Assembly: GCA_938028585.1 (NCBI GenBank)
Contig: CALIZH010000328.1
Location: forward strand, 1 to 7,729
Source: an uncultured Actinomyces sp.
GTDB lineage: Bacteria > Actinomycetota > Actinomycetes > Actinomycetales > Actinomycetaceae
DNA length: 7,729 nucleotides
Reading direction: 5' to 3'
Part shown: in pieces, positions 1 to 7,570 of the stretch
How the letters are laid out: the number at the start of each line of letters is the position of its first letter
Numbering within the stretch: position 1 is the stretch's first letter
Position numbers and translations under genes: made by a program
Notes under the pieces: model-generated
The model's input: only the letters and a program-made list of their open reading frames with translations
Database searches by the model: none
What the model was told of the DNA's origin: nothing

Positions 1-1271
1 AATGGGCTGCGTCCGCGCATCTTCCCATCGAAAAGATCGATACTCTAAACGTCTCCCAGCCAGACTTCCTAGAACATGCAACCCAGCTCTGGGCTCAAAC
101 GGATCTTGAAACGCTGAAGTTGTGGATAGAGCATTCACTCATTGACGAATACGCGATGCTGCTGTCGAGTGAGTTCATTGAGGCATCTTTCAACTTCCAC
201 GGTCGAGCTCTTTCAGGAACCGAGGAACTTCGCCCCCGCTGGAAGCGTGGACTTTCCCTGGTATCTTCACTCCTTGGCGAGGCCATGGGTGAAATTTGGG
301 TGTCGCGCCACTTCCCTCCTGAAAACAAGGCCACTATGGATGAGCTTGTTCATTCTCTTCTTGAGGCCTATCACCAGGCTCTGTCCACCTGTGACTGGAT
401 GGGTGAAGAGACCCGAGCTGCAGCTCTTAAGAAACTCTCCACTTTCACCCCGAAGATTGGCTACCCCGACCGTTGGATCGACTATTCTCCGCTGAAGGTG
501 GAGTCCCTTTCCCTCGTTGATACTGTCGAGGCCGCGACGAGGTTCCACGTTCAACGCCGCTGGGATAAGTTGGGTGGCCCTGTCGATCGCAGTGAATGGC
601 ATATGACACCTCAAACGGTCAATGCCTACTACGACCCGACGATGAACGAAATTGTTTTCCCCGCGGCCATTCTTCAAGCGCCCTTCTTTGATCCAAAGGC
701 TGACGATGCATCGAATTTCGGCGCAATCGGTGCGATTATCGGTCATGAGATTGGACATGGATTCGATGACCAAGGCTCGCGTTTCGATGCAGAGGGAAAT
801 CTGGAGAACTGGTGGACTGAGGAGGACCGTGCTCGTTTCGAAGAACGCACAAAGCGCCTGATCGAACAATACGATGCTCTGACCCCACGCGATCTTGAGG
901 GCGAGGAGCCTCCGCTCCACGTCAATGGAGCATTAACTCTGGGTGAAAACATTGGAGATCTCGCTGGTCTTTCTATTTCCTGGCAGGCCTACGTCTCTCG
1001 TTTGAATAAAAAGGGAATAACACCAGAAACTGCCCCTGTGATCGACGGATTAACCGCGGCGCAGCGCTTCTTCACTTCCTGGGCACGCGGGTGGAGGACC
1101 GCTATCCGACGCGAATTCGCCAAACAGCTCCTGAGTATTGACCCGCACTCCCCCGCAGAATTCCGTTGCAATCAAGTTGTCGCAAACATGGATTCCTTTG
1201 CCGAGGCTTACGATCTGGGACCCGATGACGCGTTGTGGATTTCCCCCACCGAACGCGTTCATATTTGGTAG
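1..1271 (+). CDS. pepO: M13 family zinc endopeptidase (PepO/neprilysin-like), 5' end missing
   Basis: Zinc endopeptidase expected to cut short oligopeptides internally, usually on the N-terminal side of hydrophobic residues (family knowledge). The reading frame is open from base 3 to the TAG at 1269-1271, giving 422 visible residues. M13 proteins usually have about 630-680, so roughly the first third lies outside the window; an internal TTG at 120 is not the real start. The M13 signature is intact and in order: NAYY substrate-binding motif (621-632), zinc site HEIGH (744-758) followed by GFDDQGSRFD, ENIGD with the third zinc ligand Glu (945-959), HSPAEFRCN with the His and Arg that contact substrate in neprilysin (His codon 1146, Arg codon 1164), and the family-typical C-terminus ending in ERVHIW. 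Whether it is secreted cannot be judged without the N-terminus; bacterial PepO is generally cytoplasmic. pepN follows after 144 bp on the same strand, with no convincing terminator between, so cotranscription is possible. The family call is firm; the symbol is by family resemblance. Confidence 0.93.
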   Translation, partial: WAASAHLPIEKIDTLNVSQPDFLEHATQLWAQTDLETLKLWIEHSLIDEYAMLLSSEFIEASFNFHGRALSGTEELRPRWKRGLSLVSSLLGEAMGEIWVSRHFPPENKATMDELVHSLLEAYHQALSTCDWMGEETRAAALKKLSTFTPKIGYPDRWIDYSPLKVESLSLVDTVEAATRFHVQRRWDKLGGPVDRSEWHMTPQTVNAYYDPTMNEIVFPAAILQAPFFDPKADDASNFGAIGAIIGHEIGHGFDDQGSRFDAEGNLENWWTEEDRARFEERTKRLIEQYDALTPRDLEGEEPPLHVNGALTLGENIGDLAGLSISWQAYVSRLNKKGITPETAPVIDGLTAAQRFFTSWARGWRTAIRREFAKQLLSIDPHSPAEFRCNQVVANMDSFAEAYDLGPDDALWISPTERVHIW

Positions 1272-1415
1272 CCAGGACAACTGAGTTTTCATTTCGTCAC
1301 AACAATGCAACAGATGGCGCGGCAAGGTTCGCACCATCGGCTTAAACATGCAAAAATAAACACGTTTACGCGCAGCATGCGCGTGTGAATCGTCAACACA
1401 ATTGGAAGGTACGCA
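1272..1415. other. pepO-pepN spacer with two imperfect inverted repeats
   Basis: No gene is visible in this 144-bp spacer. It holds an inverted repeat with 8-base arms and one mismatch (arms 1313-1320 and 1331-1338, 10-base loop), and a GC-rich one with 6-base perfect arms (1368-1373 and 1379-1384, loop AGCAT). Neither is followed by a T-run, so neither looks like a normal intrinsic terminator. An A-rich stretch (1352-1360) lies between them. I could not find a clear -35/-10 pair, although a pepN promoter could lie here. The pepN ribosome-binding site GGAAGG is at 1404-1409. Confidence 0.4.
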
Positions 1416-3974
1416 ATGCCTGGCCTGAACCTGACGCGCGAAGAAGCACAGCAGCGCGCAGCAGTGATCTCAGTTGATCACTACGACGTCGAACTCGACC
1501 TCACTCGCGGAGACAGGGACTTCCTTTCTCGCACCACCGTTACCTTCAGTGCGACTGAGGGAGAGGCAACCTTTGCTGATCTAGTCTCGAATAACGTTCA
1601 TTCGATCGTTCTCAACGGTGAAACTTTGGACCCGGTGATTCACCAGGACAACCGTATTGCCCTTCCTCCCCTTGCGGCCCACAACACCTTGACTGTCGAG
1701 GCTGACTGCCAGTACATGCACACCGGTGAAGGCCTTCACCGCTTCGTGGACCCCGCAGATTCACAGGCCTACTGCTACTCGCAGTTCGAGGTTCCCGATG
1801 CCCGCCGTGTTTTTACAACTTTCGAGCAGCCCGACCTCAAGGCGACCTTTACTTTCACGGTCACCGTTCCGGCAGGCTGGAAGGTCTTCTCGAACTCGGC
1901 TACCCCCGAGCCTGAGGTTCACGAGGATCGCTGGACGTATCGTTTCGAAGAAACCGAACGCATCTCAACCTATATCACTGCGATTATCGCTGGCCCCTAC
2001 CAAGGCGTTACCGATTCCCTAGTCTCCAGCGATGGCCGCACGATTCCGCTCGGCGTGTGGTGCCGCGCATCCCTTATCGACTCCTTGGATTCTGATCGCA
2101 TCCTCGAAATCACCCGCCAGGGATTCTCCTTCTTCGAGGCCGCTTACGGAATTCCTTACCCCTTCAAGACCTACGACCAGATCTTCGTCCCCGAATACAA
2201 CGCGGGTGCAATGGAGAACGCCGGCTGTGTCACTTTCCGTGACCAGTACATTTTCCGTACCCGTCCCACGACTGCTGACTTGGAAGCTCGTGCCAATACG
2301 ATCCTCCACGAGCTGGCACACATGTGGTTTGGCGATCTGGTCACCATGAAGTGGTGGAACGATCTGTGGCTCAATGAGTCTTTCGCTGAATTTATGAGCC
2401 ACTTGGCTCTGGCTGAGGCAACCGAATACACAGAAGGTTGGACTGGCTTCATGCTCCGTAAGGACTGGGGTATGAACCAGGATCAGCTTCCTACCACTCA
2501 CCCCATTACCGCTGAGATTCGTGATCTCGCCGATGTTGAGGTGAACTTCGACGGCATTACCTATGCAAAGGGAGCATCGGTTCTTCGCCAGCTAGTCAGC
2601 TATGTCGGTCGCGAGCACTTCTTCGCAGGCCTGCATGAATACCTGACGAAGCACTCCTACCAGAACGCCACCTTGGCAGATCTTCTTGACGAACTTGAAA
2701 AGGCCTCGGGTCGCGATCTCAAGCAGTGGTCGCGAGTCTGGCTGGAAGAAGCAGGCATCACTCTGCTTCGCCCCGAAATTGAGGTCGACGATAACGGGAC
2801 GATCACCAAGCTTGCTGTGCTTCAGGAGTCCTTCTCTGAGGGGTCTTCTCTGCGTCCTCACCGCTTGATTGTTTCCGGTTACAGCGCAAACGAAGAGGGA
2901 ACAATCTCTCGCGTCTTCAGCCAGGAACTTGATGTTGATGGCGCCTCGACCATCGTCGAGGAAGCTCAGGGAATCGCACGTCCTGATCTCATCCTCATTA
3001 ACGACCAAGATCTGGCCTACGCAAAGGTTCGCTTGGATCCGCAGTCTCTTGACTTCGCAATCCGCAATATCTCACGCTTCGAGGATTCCTTGACTCGCGG
3101 CGTGATCATGGCCTCGGCTTGGGACATGACCCGCGATGGTGAGATGCCGGCACACGACTACATCACGCTGCTGCTCACCGCTCTACCTGTTGAGCGCAAT
3201 GCGACCATGCTGCGTCTTTACCTGCGTCACCTTGACCAGGCGCTGGAGACCTACGTCGCCCCCTCGAAGCGTACTGCTCTGCAAGAGCGCGTTGCGTCAG
3301 CTTTGCTCATCCTTGCGCGTACCGCGGCGGCCCACTCCGACGAACAACAGCTTTTTGTGCGCGAGCTTGCGCACTGCGCTGTTCTCCCCGAGCACTTCGA
3401 GGCCATTCAGGGACTCTACGATGGATCCCAGACCCTGATGGGCTTGGATCTGGACGTTGACCTGCGCTGGGCTCTCCTCATTGCTCTGGTACGCGGAGGC
3501 GTTGCTGGCGAGGCCGAGATCGCAGCCCTCGAGAGCGAAGACGACACGATGACGGGTCACCAGAAGGCCGCCGCTGCGCGAGCCGCACTACCCGATCAGG
3601 GTGTCAAGCAGCAGACATGGGATGCTGTTCTTCGCGATCTGTCCATTCCCAATGACACCCGTTGGGCGATGGTTTCGGGCTTCTGGGCCCAGGCGCGAAC
3701 GAACCCCGACATGTATGTCCCGGTGGTTGCCGACTACTTCGATTCTCTTGAGCAGATCTGGAGGGATCACACCTTCCACATCGCTGAAGATATTGTGACC
3801 TTGATGTTCCCCAAGGCCATTGCGGGATACACCCAGGGTATTGATCCGATCGCCAAGGGAAACGAGTGGATCTCCAACCACCGGAATGCATCAGCTGCTT
3901 TGGTTCGCCTACTCCGCGAGCAGATTTCGACCACTGAGCGCATGCTGAACGCTCAGGCTGCAGACCTGAACTGA
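1416..3974 (+). CDS. pepN: Aminopeptidase N, M1 family (Streptomyces lividans type)
   Basis: Zinc aminopeptidase that removes N-terminal residues from peptides and acts in the cytoplasm in late peptide breakdown. The 852 residues match the actinobacterial PepN length (about 850-860). Residues about 1-200 form the N-terminal beta domain, with the family motif FEQPDLKA from residue 136. The catalytic domain (about 200-440) carries GAMEN at 264-268, which binds the substrate N-terminus, and the zinc site HELAH at 298-302 with Glu321 as the third ligand in the standard HExxH-x18-E spacing. Glu299 is the catalytic base and Tyr383, in GITYAKGASVL, is the expected transition-state stabiliser. The C-terminal half (from about 520) fits the ERAP1-like helical domain. 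All catalytic residues are present, so it should be active. There is no signal peptide or membrane segment. ATG at 1416 is chosen because GGAAGG lies 6 bases upstream and the protein begins with a PepN-typical PGLNLTREEAQ. pepO lies upstream; a strong hairpin follows the TGA by 12 bases. Confidence 0.97.
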   Translation: MPGLNLTREEAQQRAAVISVDHYDVELDLTRGDRDFLSRTTVTFSATEGEATFADLVSNNVHSIVLNGETLDPVIHQDNRIALPPLAAHNTLTVEADCQYMHTGEGLHRFVDPADSQAYCYSQFEVPDARRVFTTFEQPDLKATFTFTVTVPAGWKVFSNSATPEPEVHEDRWTYRFEETERISTYITAIIAGPYQGVTDSLVSSDGRTIPLGVWCRASLIDSLDSDRILEITRQGFSFFEAAYGIPYPFKTYDQIFVPEYNAGAMENAGCVTFRDQYIFRTRPTTADLEARANTILHELAHMWFGDLVTMKWWNDLWLNESFAEFMSHLALAEATEYTEGWTGFMLRKDWGMNQDQLPTTHPITAEIRDLADVEVNFDGITYAKGASVLRQLVSYVGREHFFAGLHEYLTKHSYQNATLADLLDELEKASGRDLKQWSRVWLEEAGITLLRPEIEVDDNGTITKLAVLQESFSEGSSLRPHRLIVSGYSANEEGTISRVFSQELDVDGASTIVEEAQGIARPDLILINDQDLAYAKVRLDPQSLDFAIRNISRFEDSLTRGVIMASAWDMTRDGEMPAHDYITLLLTALPVERNATMLRLYLRHLDQALETYVAPSKRTALQERVASALLILARTAAAHSDEQQLFVRELAHCAVLPEHFEAIQGLYDGSQTLMGLDLDVDLRWALLIALVRGGVAGEAEIAALESEDDTMTGHQKAAAARAALPDQGVKQQTWDAVLRDLSIPNDTRWAMVSGFWAQARTNPDMYVPVVADYFDSLEQIWRDHTFHIAEDIVTLMFPKAIAGYTQGIDPIAKGNEWISNHRNASAALVRLLREQISTTERMLNAQAADLN

Positions 3975-3986
3975 TATAAGCGATAC

Positions 3987-4029
3987 AAGTGGGGGTTGGT
4001 TCACGCAGAACCAACCCCCACTTTGTTTT
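3987..4029. terminator. Intrinsic terminator between convergent pepN and MFS genes
   Basis: A perfect 16-bp stem (3987-4002 paired with 4008-4023) encloses a 5-base loop, ACGCA. The stem has a run of five G:C pairs. On the plus strand it is followed by TGTTTTAT, which is T-rich and supports termination of pepN. On the minus strand, toward the end of the MFS gene (stop at 4038), the bases after the hairpin are not a clean T-run, so termination in that direction is plausible but weaker. It fills most of the 63-bp gap between the two stop codons. Confidence 0.85.
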
Positions 4030-4037
4030 ATACGAAT

Positions 4038-5321
4038 TTAGACTTCAAGCTCATCATCGATCATTCCCGTTCCGGCCCCAACAAAGGTCGCTACTCCCAT
4101 GAGTAAACCGGTTACGGACATGGCAATCAATGGAATGGTTTGATTCCCAAGCGACTGGAGCAAAAGACCAAAACCGATCGGCCCAACTGCAGCGATGATA
4201 TAGCCGATAGGCTGAACCAAGGCCGACAGATCCGCAGTCACAGCAGCGTCGCGAGAGCGTGCAGGAATGAGCGCCAAAATTAGCGGGAAGGTAAAACCAC
4301 CAATTGCTAAGAGCGATACCCAGATCAGTGCGTAGCTCCCGGGAAACGCTGCAAGTCCAATCCAACCGCAGAAGGCAAGAAGACCCAAGAATGCAGCGAG
4401 CCACGGAATATGCGTTCCAACGGTATCAATCATGAAGGGAATCACCAGTCCGCCCACAACCGCCCACAAATTCACCAGCGCCGCCATGAGAGAAGCAAAG
4501 GATGCAGAGTACCCGGAATTTATAAGAATTTGAGGAAGGAAGGCAAATTGCACGTAGGCGTTGAGTGATTGCAGCCCAAATCCAAGAACCAGAGCAATAG
4601 CTGTTCGCGAGCGGTAGATTGGCAATCTCGAGGTCGAAACTCGCAGAGAATCTTCGCGCTTTCGAGGTTTATCGTCCGAGGGCGATTGATGCGCTACCCG
4701 CGCCGCTGCGCCATCAGGCCGATCCTTGCCTGCACGCACTGCAATCCTGATCCACACCAGACCTGCCAAGAAGGCAAAGACAACCCAAGCCGCCAGAGAA
4801 TACTGCCAATAACGGCCGTCCCTGCCAGCAAGAGGAATAGCAAAAGCTGAGCCAAAGGCGCCGCCGATCAAAAGGAGCGTCCCATAGGCAGTAACAAGCA
4901 GTGTCCCCCTCCCGGCCTCGTGGTACTTAATCCACGCGGGCACCAAGACATTAGCCAGCGCGGGCCCAACGAGAGCAACAACACTGAGGACACAGAAGAA
5001 AGTAAAGTTCCCAGCCCAGGGACGAAGAAGCAAACCAAGTCCGCTGATGAATGTCCCAAGCGTGAGGACCATACTCATTCCCCAGCGCTTCGACATGGGG
5101 ACAGCCATCAGACCAACACCTGCAAAAACCAAACAGGGCAGAGCAGAAAGAACTCCCAGTGCACCCGCTCCCGCGTGATAGGCCTGCGAAATATGTCCAA
5201 GCAAGGGTCCAATTGATGTTGCCCCGGAACGCATGGTCATACTCACGGCGACGATGCCAAGGAATGCAAGAGACGTCGAGACTGCGGCTCTGGCATACGA
5301 TTTTCGCTGATCTATCATCAT
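4038..5321 (-). CDS. MFS transporter, CynX/NimT-like, 12 TM
   Basis: Inner-membrane carrier of the major facilitator superfamily, probably driven by the proton gradient; substrate unknown. The 427 residues fit a 12-helix layout: six hydrophobic segments between about 13 and 195, a charged cytoplasmic loop at about 196-237 rich in Arg, Lys, Asp and Ser, then six more between about 238 and 418. Resemblance to the CynX/NimT group comes from RSGATSIGPLL in helix 1 (residues 31-41), LPCLVFAGVG in helix 2, VLVPAWIK at the end of helix 4, and FLPQILINSGYSASFAS after helix 7 (261-277). That group includes E. coli CynX, linked to cyanate, and NimT, linked to nitroimidazole, but most members have no proven substrate and there is no cyanase gene here. 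Start: ATG at 5321, with a second in-frame ATG at 5318; the only purine-rich upstream match, GAAGAA, is weak and rather far, so either ATG is possible. It is convergent with pepN and divergent from the OPT gene. An ATA Ile codon (residue 267) is notable in this GC-leaning setting. Confidence 0.85.
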   Translation of the reverse strand: MMIDQRKSYARAAVSTSLAFLGIVAVSMTMRSGATSIGPLLGHISQAYHAGAGALGVLSALPCLVFAGVGLMAVPMSKRWGMSMVLTLGTFISGLGLLLRPWAGNFTFFCVLSVVALVGPALANVLVPAWIKYHEAGRGTLLVTAYGTLLLIGGAFGSAFAIPLAGRDGRYWQYSLAAWVVFAFLAGLVWIRIAVRAGKDRPDGAAARVAHQSPSDDKPRKREDSLRVSTSRLPIYRSRTAIALVLGFGLQSLNAYVQFAFLPQILINSGYSASFASLMAALVNLWAVVGGLVIPFMIDTVGTHIPWLAAFLGLLAFCGWIGLAAFPGSYALIWVSLLAIGGFTFPLILALIPARSRDAAVTADLSALVQPIGYIIAAVGPIGFGLLLQSLGNQTIPLIAMSVTGLLMGVATFVGAGTGMIDDELEV

Positions 5322-5386
5322 CGCTGTGTGTTCTTCATTTCATTATCCCCAGTATTTACAAAATTTTCCCAAATTGTGACCATGCA

Positions 5387-5417
5387 TTGAACTTAATTTT
5401 CATAAGGAGATTAGACT
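5387..5417 (+). promoter_or_regulatory. Candidate promoter for the OPT transporter gene
   Basis: A possible -35 element TTGAAC (5387-5392) is followed after 18-19 bases by TTAGAC or TAGACT (5411-5417), which fits the loose actinobacterial TAnnnT -10 pattern. Transcription would start around 5424, leaving a leader of about 60 bases. The -10 overlaps one arm of an inverted repeat (AGACT 5413-5417, AGTCT 5428-5432), a placement that would suit a repressor. The spacing is on the long side, so this is a tentative reading. Confidence 0.28.
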
Positions 5418-5432
5418 TGCAATCACTAGTCT
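5413..5432. repeat. Short inverted repeat overlapping the candidate -10, possible operator
   Basis: Five-base perfect arms, AGACT and AGTCT, are separated by 10 bases (centre to centre about 15), with one further outer base pair after a mismatch. Size and position are compatible with a regulator dimer binding site ahead of the OPT gene. The arms are short enough to arise by chance. Confidence 0.25.
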
Positions 5433-5474
5433 GACCGAGAGATGGCCGCATTAGCGACCACACCGTCAGCACAC

Positions 5475-5482
5475 GGAAAGGA
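5475..5482 (+). promoter_or_regulatory. Ribosome-binding site that sets the GTG start of the OPT gene
   Basis: GGAAAGGA ends 5 bases before the GTG at 5488. It supports this non-ATG start over any downstream codon, because the next in-frame Met (residue 56) lies inside a conserved transmembrane region. Confidence 0.75.
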
Positions 5483-5487
5483 TTCAC

Positions 5488-7509
5488 GTGTCTACGCCTA
5501 CAACGAGCACTCGCTCGTCACTGAAGGAATTAACCTTCCGCGGCATTATTATTGGTGGAATTATCACCCTATTGTTTACCGCGGCAAACGTTTATCTCGG
5601 ATTGAAAGTCGGATTAACCTTCGCAACCTCGATCCCTGCAGCCGTCATCTCGATGGCAATTCTACGGTTTTTTGCCGATCACACCATCCAAGAAAACAAC
5701 ATTGTCCAAACGATTGCATCTGCTGCAGGAACTCTTTCCGCAGTGATCTTCATCCTCCCCGGCTTGGTCATTGTCGGCTGGTGGAGCGGCTTCCCCTACT
5801 GGACGACAATGGCCGTCTGCGCAGTCGGTGGCCTTCTCGGCGTTATGTACTCGATCCCGCTGCGTCGCGCGCTGGTGACCGGATCTGATCTCCCCTACCC
5901 CGAAGGCGTCGCAGGAGCCGAAATCCTCAAAGTCGGCGATGCCCACGAAAAGTCAGACGATAACACTCTTGGCCTACACGCAATTATCTGGGGCGCGATT
6001 TGCTCAGCAGCAATGTCTTTGCTGTCCTACATGAAGGTTGCAACGTCCTCGCTTTCCGCGACATTTAAACTCGGAGCCGGCGCAACCTCAATCGGAACTT
6101 CCCTGTCGCTTGCCTTGATCGGCGTTGGACACCTTGTTGGATTGACCGTTGGCATCGCAATGCTCATCGGCATGTTCGTCTCCTACTTCATCCTGATCCC
6201 CTACTTCAGCGCCGGCCAGCTTGACGGATCGGCATTGTCTGACGTTGTTGATACCGTGTTTTCCAGCCAAGTGCGTTACATCGGTGCCGGCGTCATGGCT
6301 GTTGCCGCAATCTGGACCCTGGTCAAGATCATTTCCCCGATCATCAAGGGAATCCGCGATGCAATGCGCTCCTCACGCACCCGTCACGATGGTGGCGAGG
6401 TTCCTCAGACCGAACGCGACATCCCGATCACGGTTGTCGCACTGGTGATTGTGCTGTCAATGATCCCCGTGGGCGGCCTGCTCTGGCTGTTTACAAACGG
6501 CACAGAAATCGCACACAACACAGCAATGCTCATCGCTGTTTCGGTGATCTTCACCCTTCTCGCAGGTCTTCTGGTCGCAGCGGTCTGTGGTTACATGGCC
6601 GGCCTCATCGGTTCATCCAATAGCCCCGTATCCGGCGTGGGCATTTTGGTCGTCGTCCTCACCGCGCTGGCGATTGTTGCGGTTCACGGTCACGGCTCCT
6701 CTGCAGCAGAGACAACCGCCCTGATTGCCTACACGCTCTTTACCGCAGCGATTGTCTTCTGTATTGCGACGATCTCGAATGATAACCTGCAGGACCTCAA
6801 GACCGGTCAGCTGGTAAACGCAACTCCGTGGAAGCAGCAGGTGGCTTTGGTCATCGGCGTTGTTTTTGGTGCGCTTGTCATTCCTCCGGTTTTGAACCTC
6901 ATGCAGAATGCCTTCGGTTTCCAGGGAGCTCCCAACGCCGGCGCTGACGCGCTTGCTGCTCCTCAGGCCTCGTTGATTTCCTCCCTCGCAAAGGGCGTCA
7001 TCGGTGGAACTCAGGATTGGAACCTTCTGGGTCTGGGCGCCATCATCGGTGTTGCTGTCATCATCATCGACGAGGTTTTGAACCTCACCACGAAGCGTCG
7101 TCTTGCGCTGCCGCCTCTGGCAGTGGGCATGGGCATGTATCTGCCCGCCTCGCTGACGATTCTCATTCCCGTCGGTGGCATCATCGGCTTCTTCTACGAT
7201 CGTTGGTCTGCAACTCGCAAGGATCCCGAGCGCGCTCGCCGTATGGGTACGCTCCTAGCAACCGGCTTGATCGTCGGCGAGAGCCTCTTTGGCGTGATCT
7301 ACGCGGGCATTGTTGGCGCGACAGGAAGTGAAGAACCACTTGCCGTCGTGGGCGATTCCTTCGCAACGCCAGCGACCTTCATCGGCGCGATCTTCTTCAT
7401 CGGAAGCATTGCCCTCCTCTACCGCTGGATTCGTGGAGTGGTTGCGCGCACGGATAGTGAGCCTACCCTTCCCGAGGCCGGAGCTGAGGAAGCGATCGAC
7501 GTGCACTGA
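5488..7509 (+). CDS. OPT family (oligopeptide transporter superfamily) membrane transporter
   Basis: Polytopic inner-membrane carrier of the oligopeptide transporter superfamily, prokaryotic branch. Family members, including the plant yellow-stripe-like proteins, import small peptides or metal-chelate compounds with protons; the bacterial branch is little characterised, so the substrate here is open. The 673 residues are close to the usual length of about 630-680 and show about 14-16 hydrophobic segments. Conserved OPT stretches appear in order: LTFRGIIIGG and ANVYLGLKVGLTFATSIPAA (residues 15-52), SDLPYPEGVAGAEILK (133-148), GLIGSSNSPVSG (372-383), DLKTGQLVNATPWKQQ (436-451), and LAVGMGMYLPASLTI (544-558). 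A charged cytoplasmic loop lies at about 287-312, and the C-terminus is acidic and hydrophilic (about 653-673). No frameshift or internal stop is seen. The GTG start is supported by GGAAAGGA 5 bases upstream. The gene stands alone between a divergent MFS gene and a convergent tRNA, with its own 3' hairpin, so it is probably monocistronic. Nearby peptidase genes favour, but do not prove, peptide uptake. Confidence 0.95.
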   Translation: MSTPTTSTRSSLKELTFRGIIIGGIITLLFTAANVYLGLKVGLTFATSIPAAVISMAILRFFADHTIQENNIVQTIASAAGTLSAVIFILPGLVIVGWWSGFPYWTTMAVCAVGGLLGVMYSIPLRRALVTGSDLPYPEGVAGAEILKVGDAHEKSDDNTLGLHAIIWGAICSAAMSLLSYMKVATSSLSATFKLGAGATSIGTSLSLALIGVGHLVGLTVGIAMLIGMFVSYFILIPYFSAGQLDGSALSDVVDTVFSSQVRYIGAGVMAVAAIWTLVKIISPIIKGIRDAMRSSRTRHDGGEVPQTERDIPITVVALVIVLSMIPVGGLLWLFTNGTEIAHNTAMLIAVSVIFTLLAGLLVAAVCGYMAGLIGSSNSPVSGVGILVVVLTALAIVAVHGHGSSAAETTALIAYTLFTAAIVFCIATISNDNLQDLKTGQLVNATPWKQQVALVIGVVFGALVIPPVLNLMQNAFGFQGAPNAGADALAAPQASLISSLAKGVIGGTQDWNLLGLGAIIGVAVIIIDEVLNLTTKRRLALPPLAVGMGMYLPASLTILIPVGGIIGFFYDRWSATRKDPERARRMGTLLATGLIVGESLFGVIYAGIVGATGSEEPLAVVGDSFATPATFIGAIFFIGSIALLYRWIRGVVARTDSEPTLPEAGAEEAIDVH

Positions 7510-7529
7510 GCGTCGCTCACCTACAGTTT

Positions 7530-7570
7530 GAGGGGAGTCGGATTCAATCCGACTCCCCTCCTGCTTTATT
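7530..7570 (+). terminator. Intrinsic terminator of the OPT transporter gene
   Basis: Complementary 15-base arms (7530-7544 and 7546-7560) form a GC-rich hairpin of about 13-14 pairs with a tight loop around TCA. It begins 20 bases after the TGA and is followed by CTGCTTTATT, a modest T-rich tail. Placement and stem strength support termination of the OPT transcript. Confidence 0.8.

Larger units (their letters stand above)
5322..5487. promoter_or_regulatory. Divergent control region of MFS and OPT genes
   Basis: This 166-bp stretch separates two divergent transporter genes and must carry at least the OPT promoter and probably that of the MFS gene. It is clearly more AT-rich than its flanks, especially 5340-5416. 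Toward the MFS gene (minus strand) one weak promoter reading is TGGTCA, 17 bases, GTAAAT, but I would not rely on it. An AATTT-TCCC-AAATT inverted repeat also lies in the AT-rich part. A short ATG-initiated frame from 5442 runs out of frame into the OPT gene and is judged to be a shadow. I recognise no known regulator box or riboswitch. Confidence 0.55.

Noticed and set aside
120..122. TTG at 120 as the start of the M13 gene
   Set aside because: The frame is open with family-compatible sequence back to the left edge, and starting here would leave only 383 residues, far below the M13 length. The gene is cut by the window, not short.
267..920. Long minus-strand open frame (217 codons) opposite the M13 endopeptidase gene
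   Set aside because: The plus strand encodes a clear M13 protein with all motifs through this region. The antisense translation has no recognisable domain and looks like a frame shadow.
1313..1338. Hairpin after pepO as an intrinsic terminator
   Set aside because: The stem has a mismatch, a 10-base loop and no T-run after it.
2019..2501. Minus-strand open frame (160 codons) opposite the pepN catalytic domain
   Set aside because: It lies across the GAMEN and HELAH coding region of a certain pepN gene and has no family resemblance. The other antisense and out-of-frame stretches in pepN were rejected for the same reason.
5322..5487. Riboswitch or attenuator ahead of the OPT gene
   Set aside because: The predicted leader is only about 60 bases, with no strong stem plus T-run and no conserved riboswitch core that I can recognise.
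5442..5888. Plus-strand ATG-initiated frame (148 codons) overlapping the OPT start
   Set aside because: It shares bases with the conserved N-terminal OPT motifs in another frame, has unusual composition (many Arg, His, Tyr, Trp), and has only a weak purine stretch upstream. A regulatory upstream frame is not excluded but has no support.
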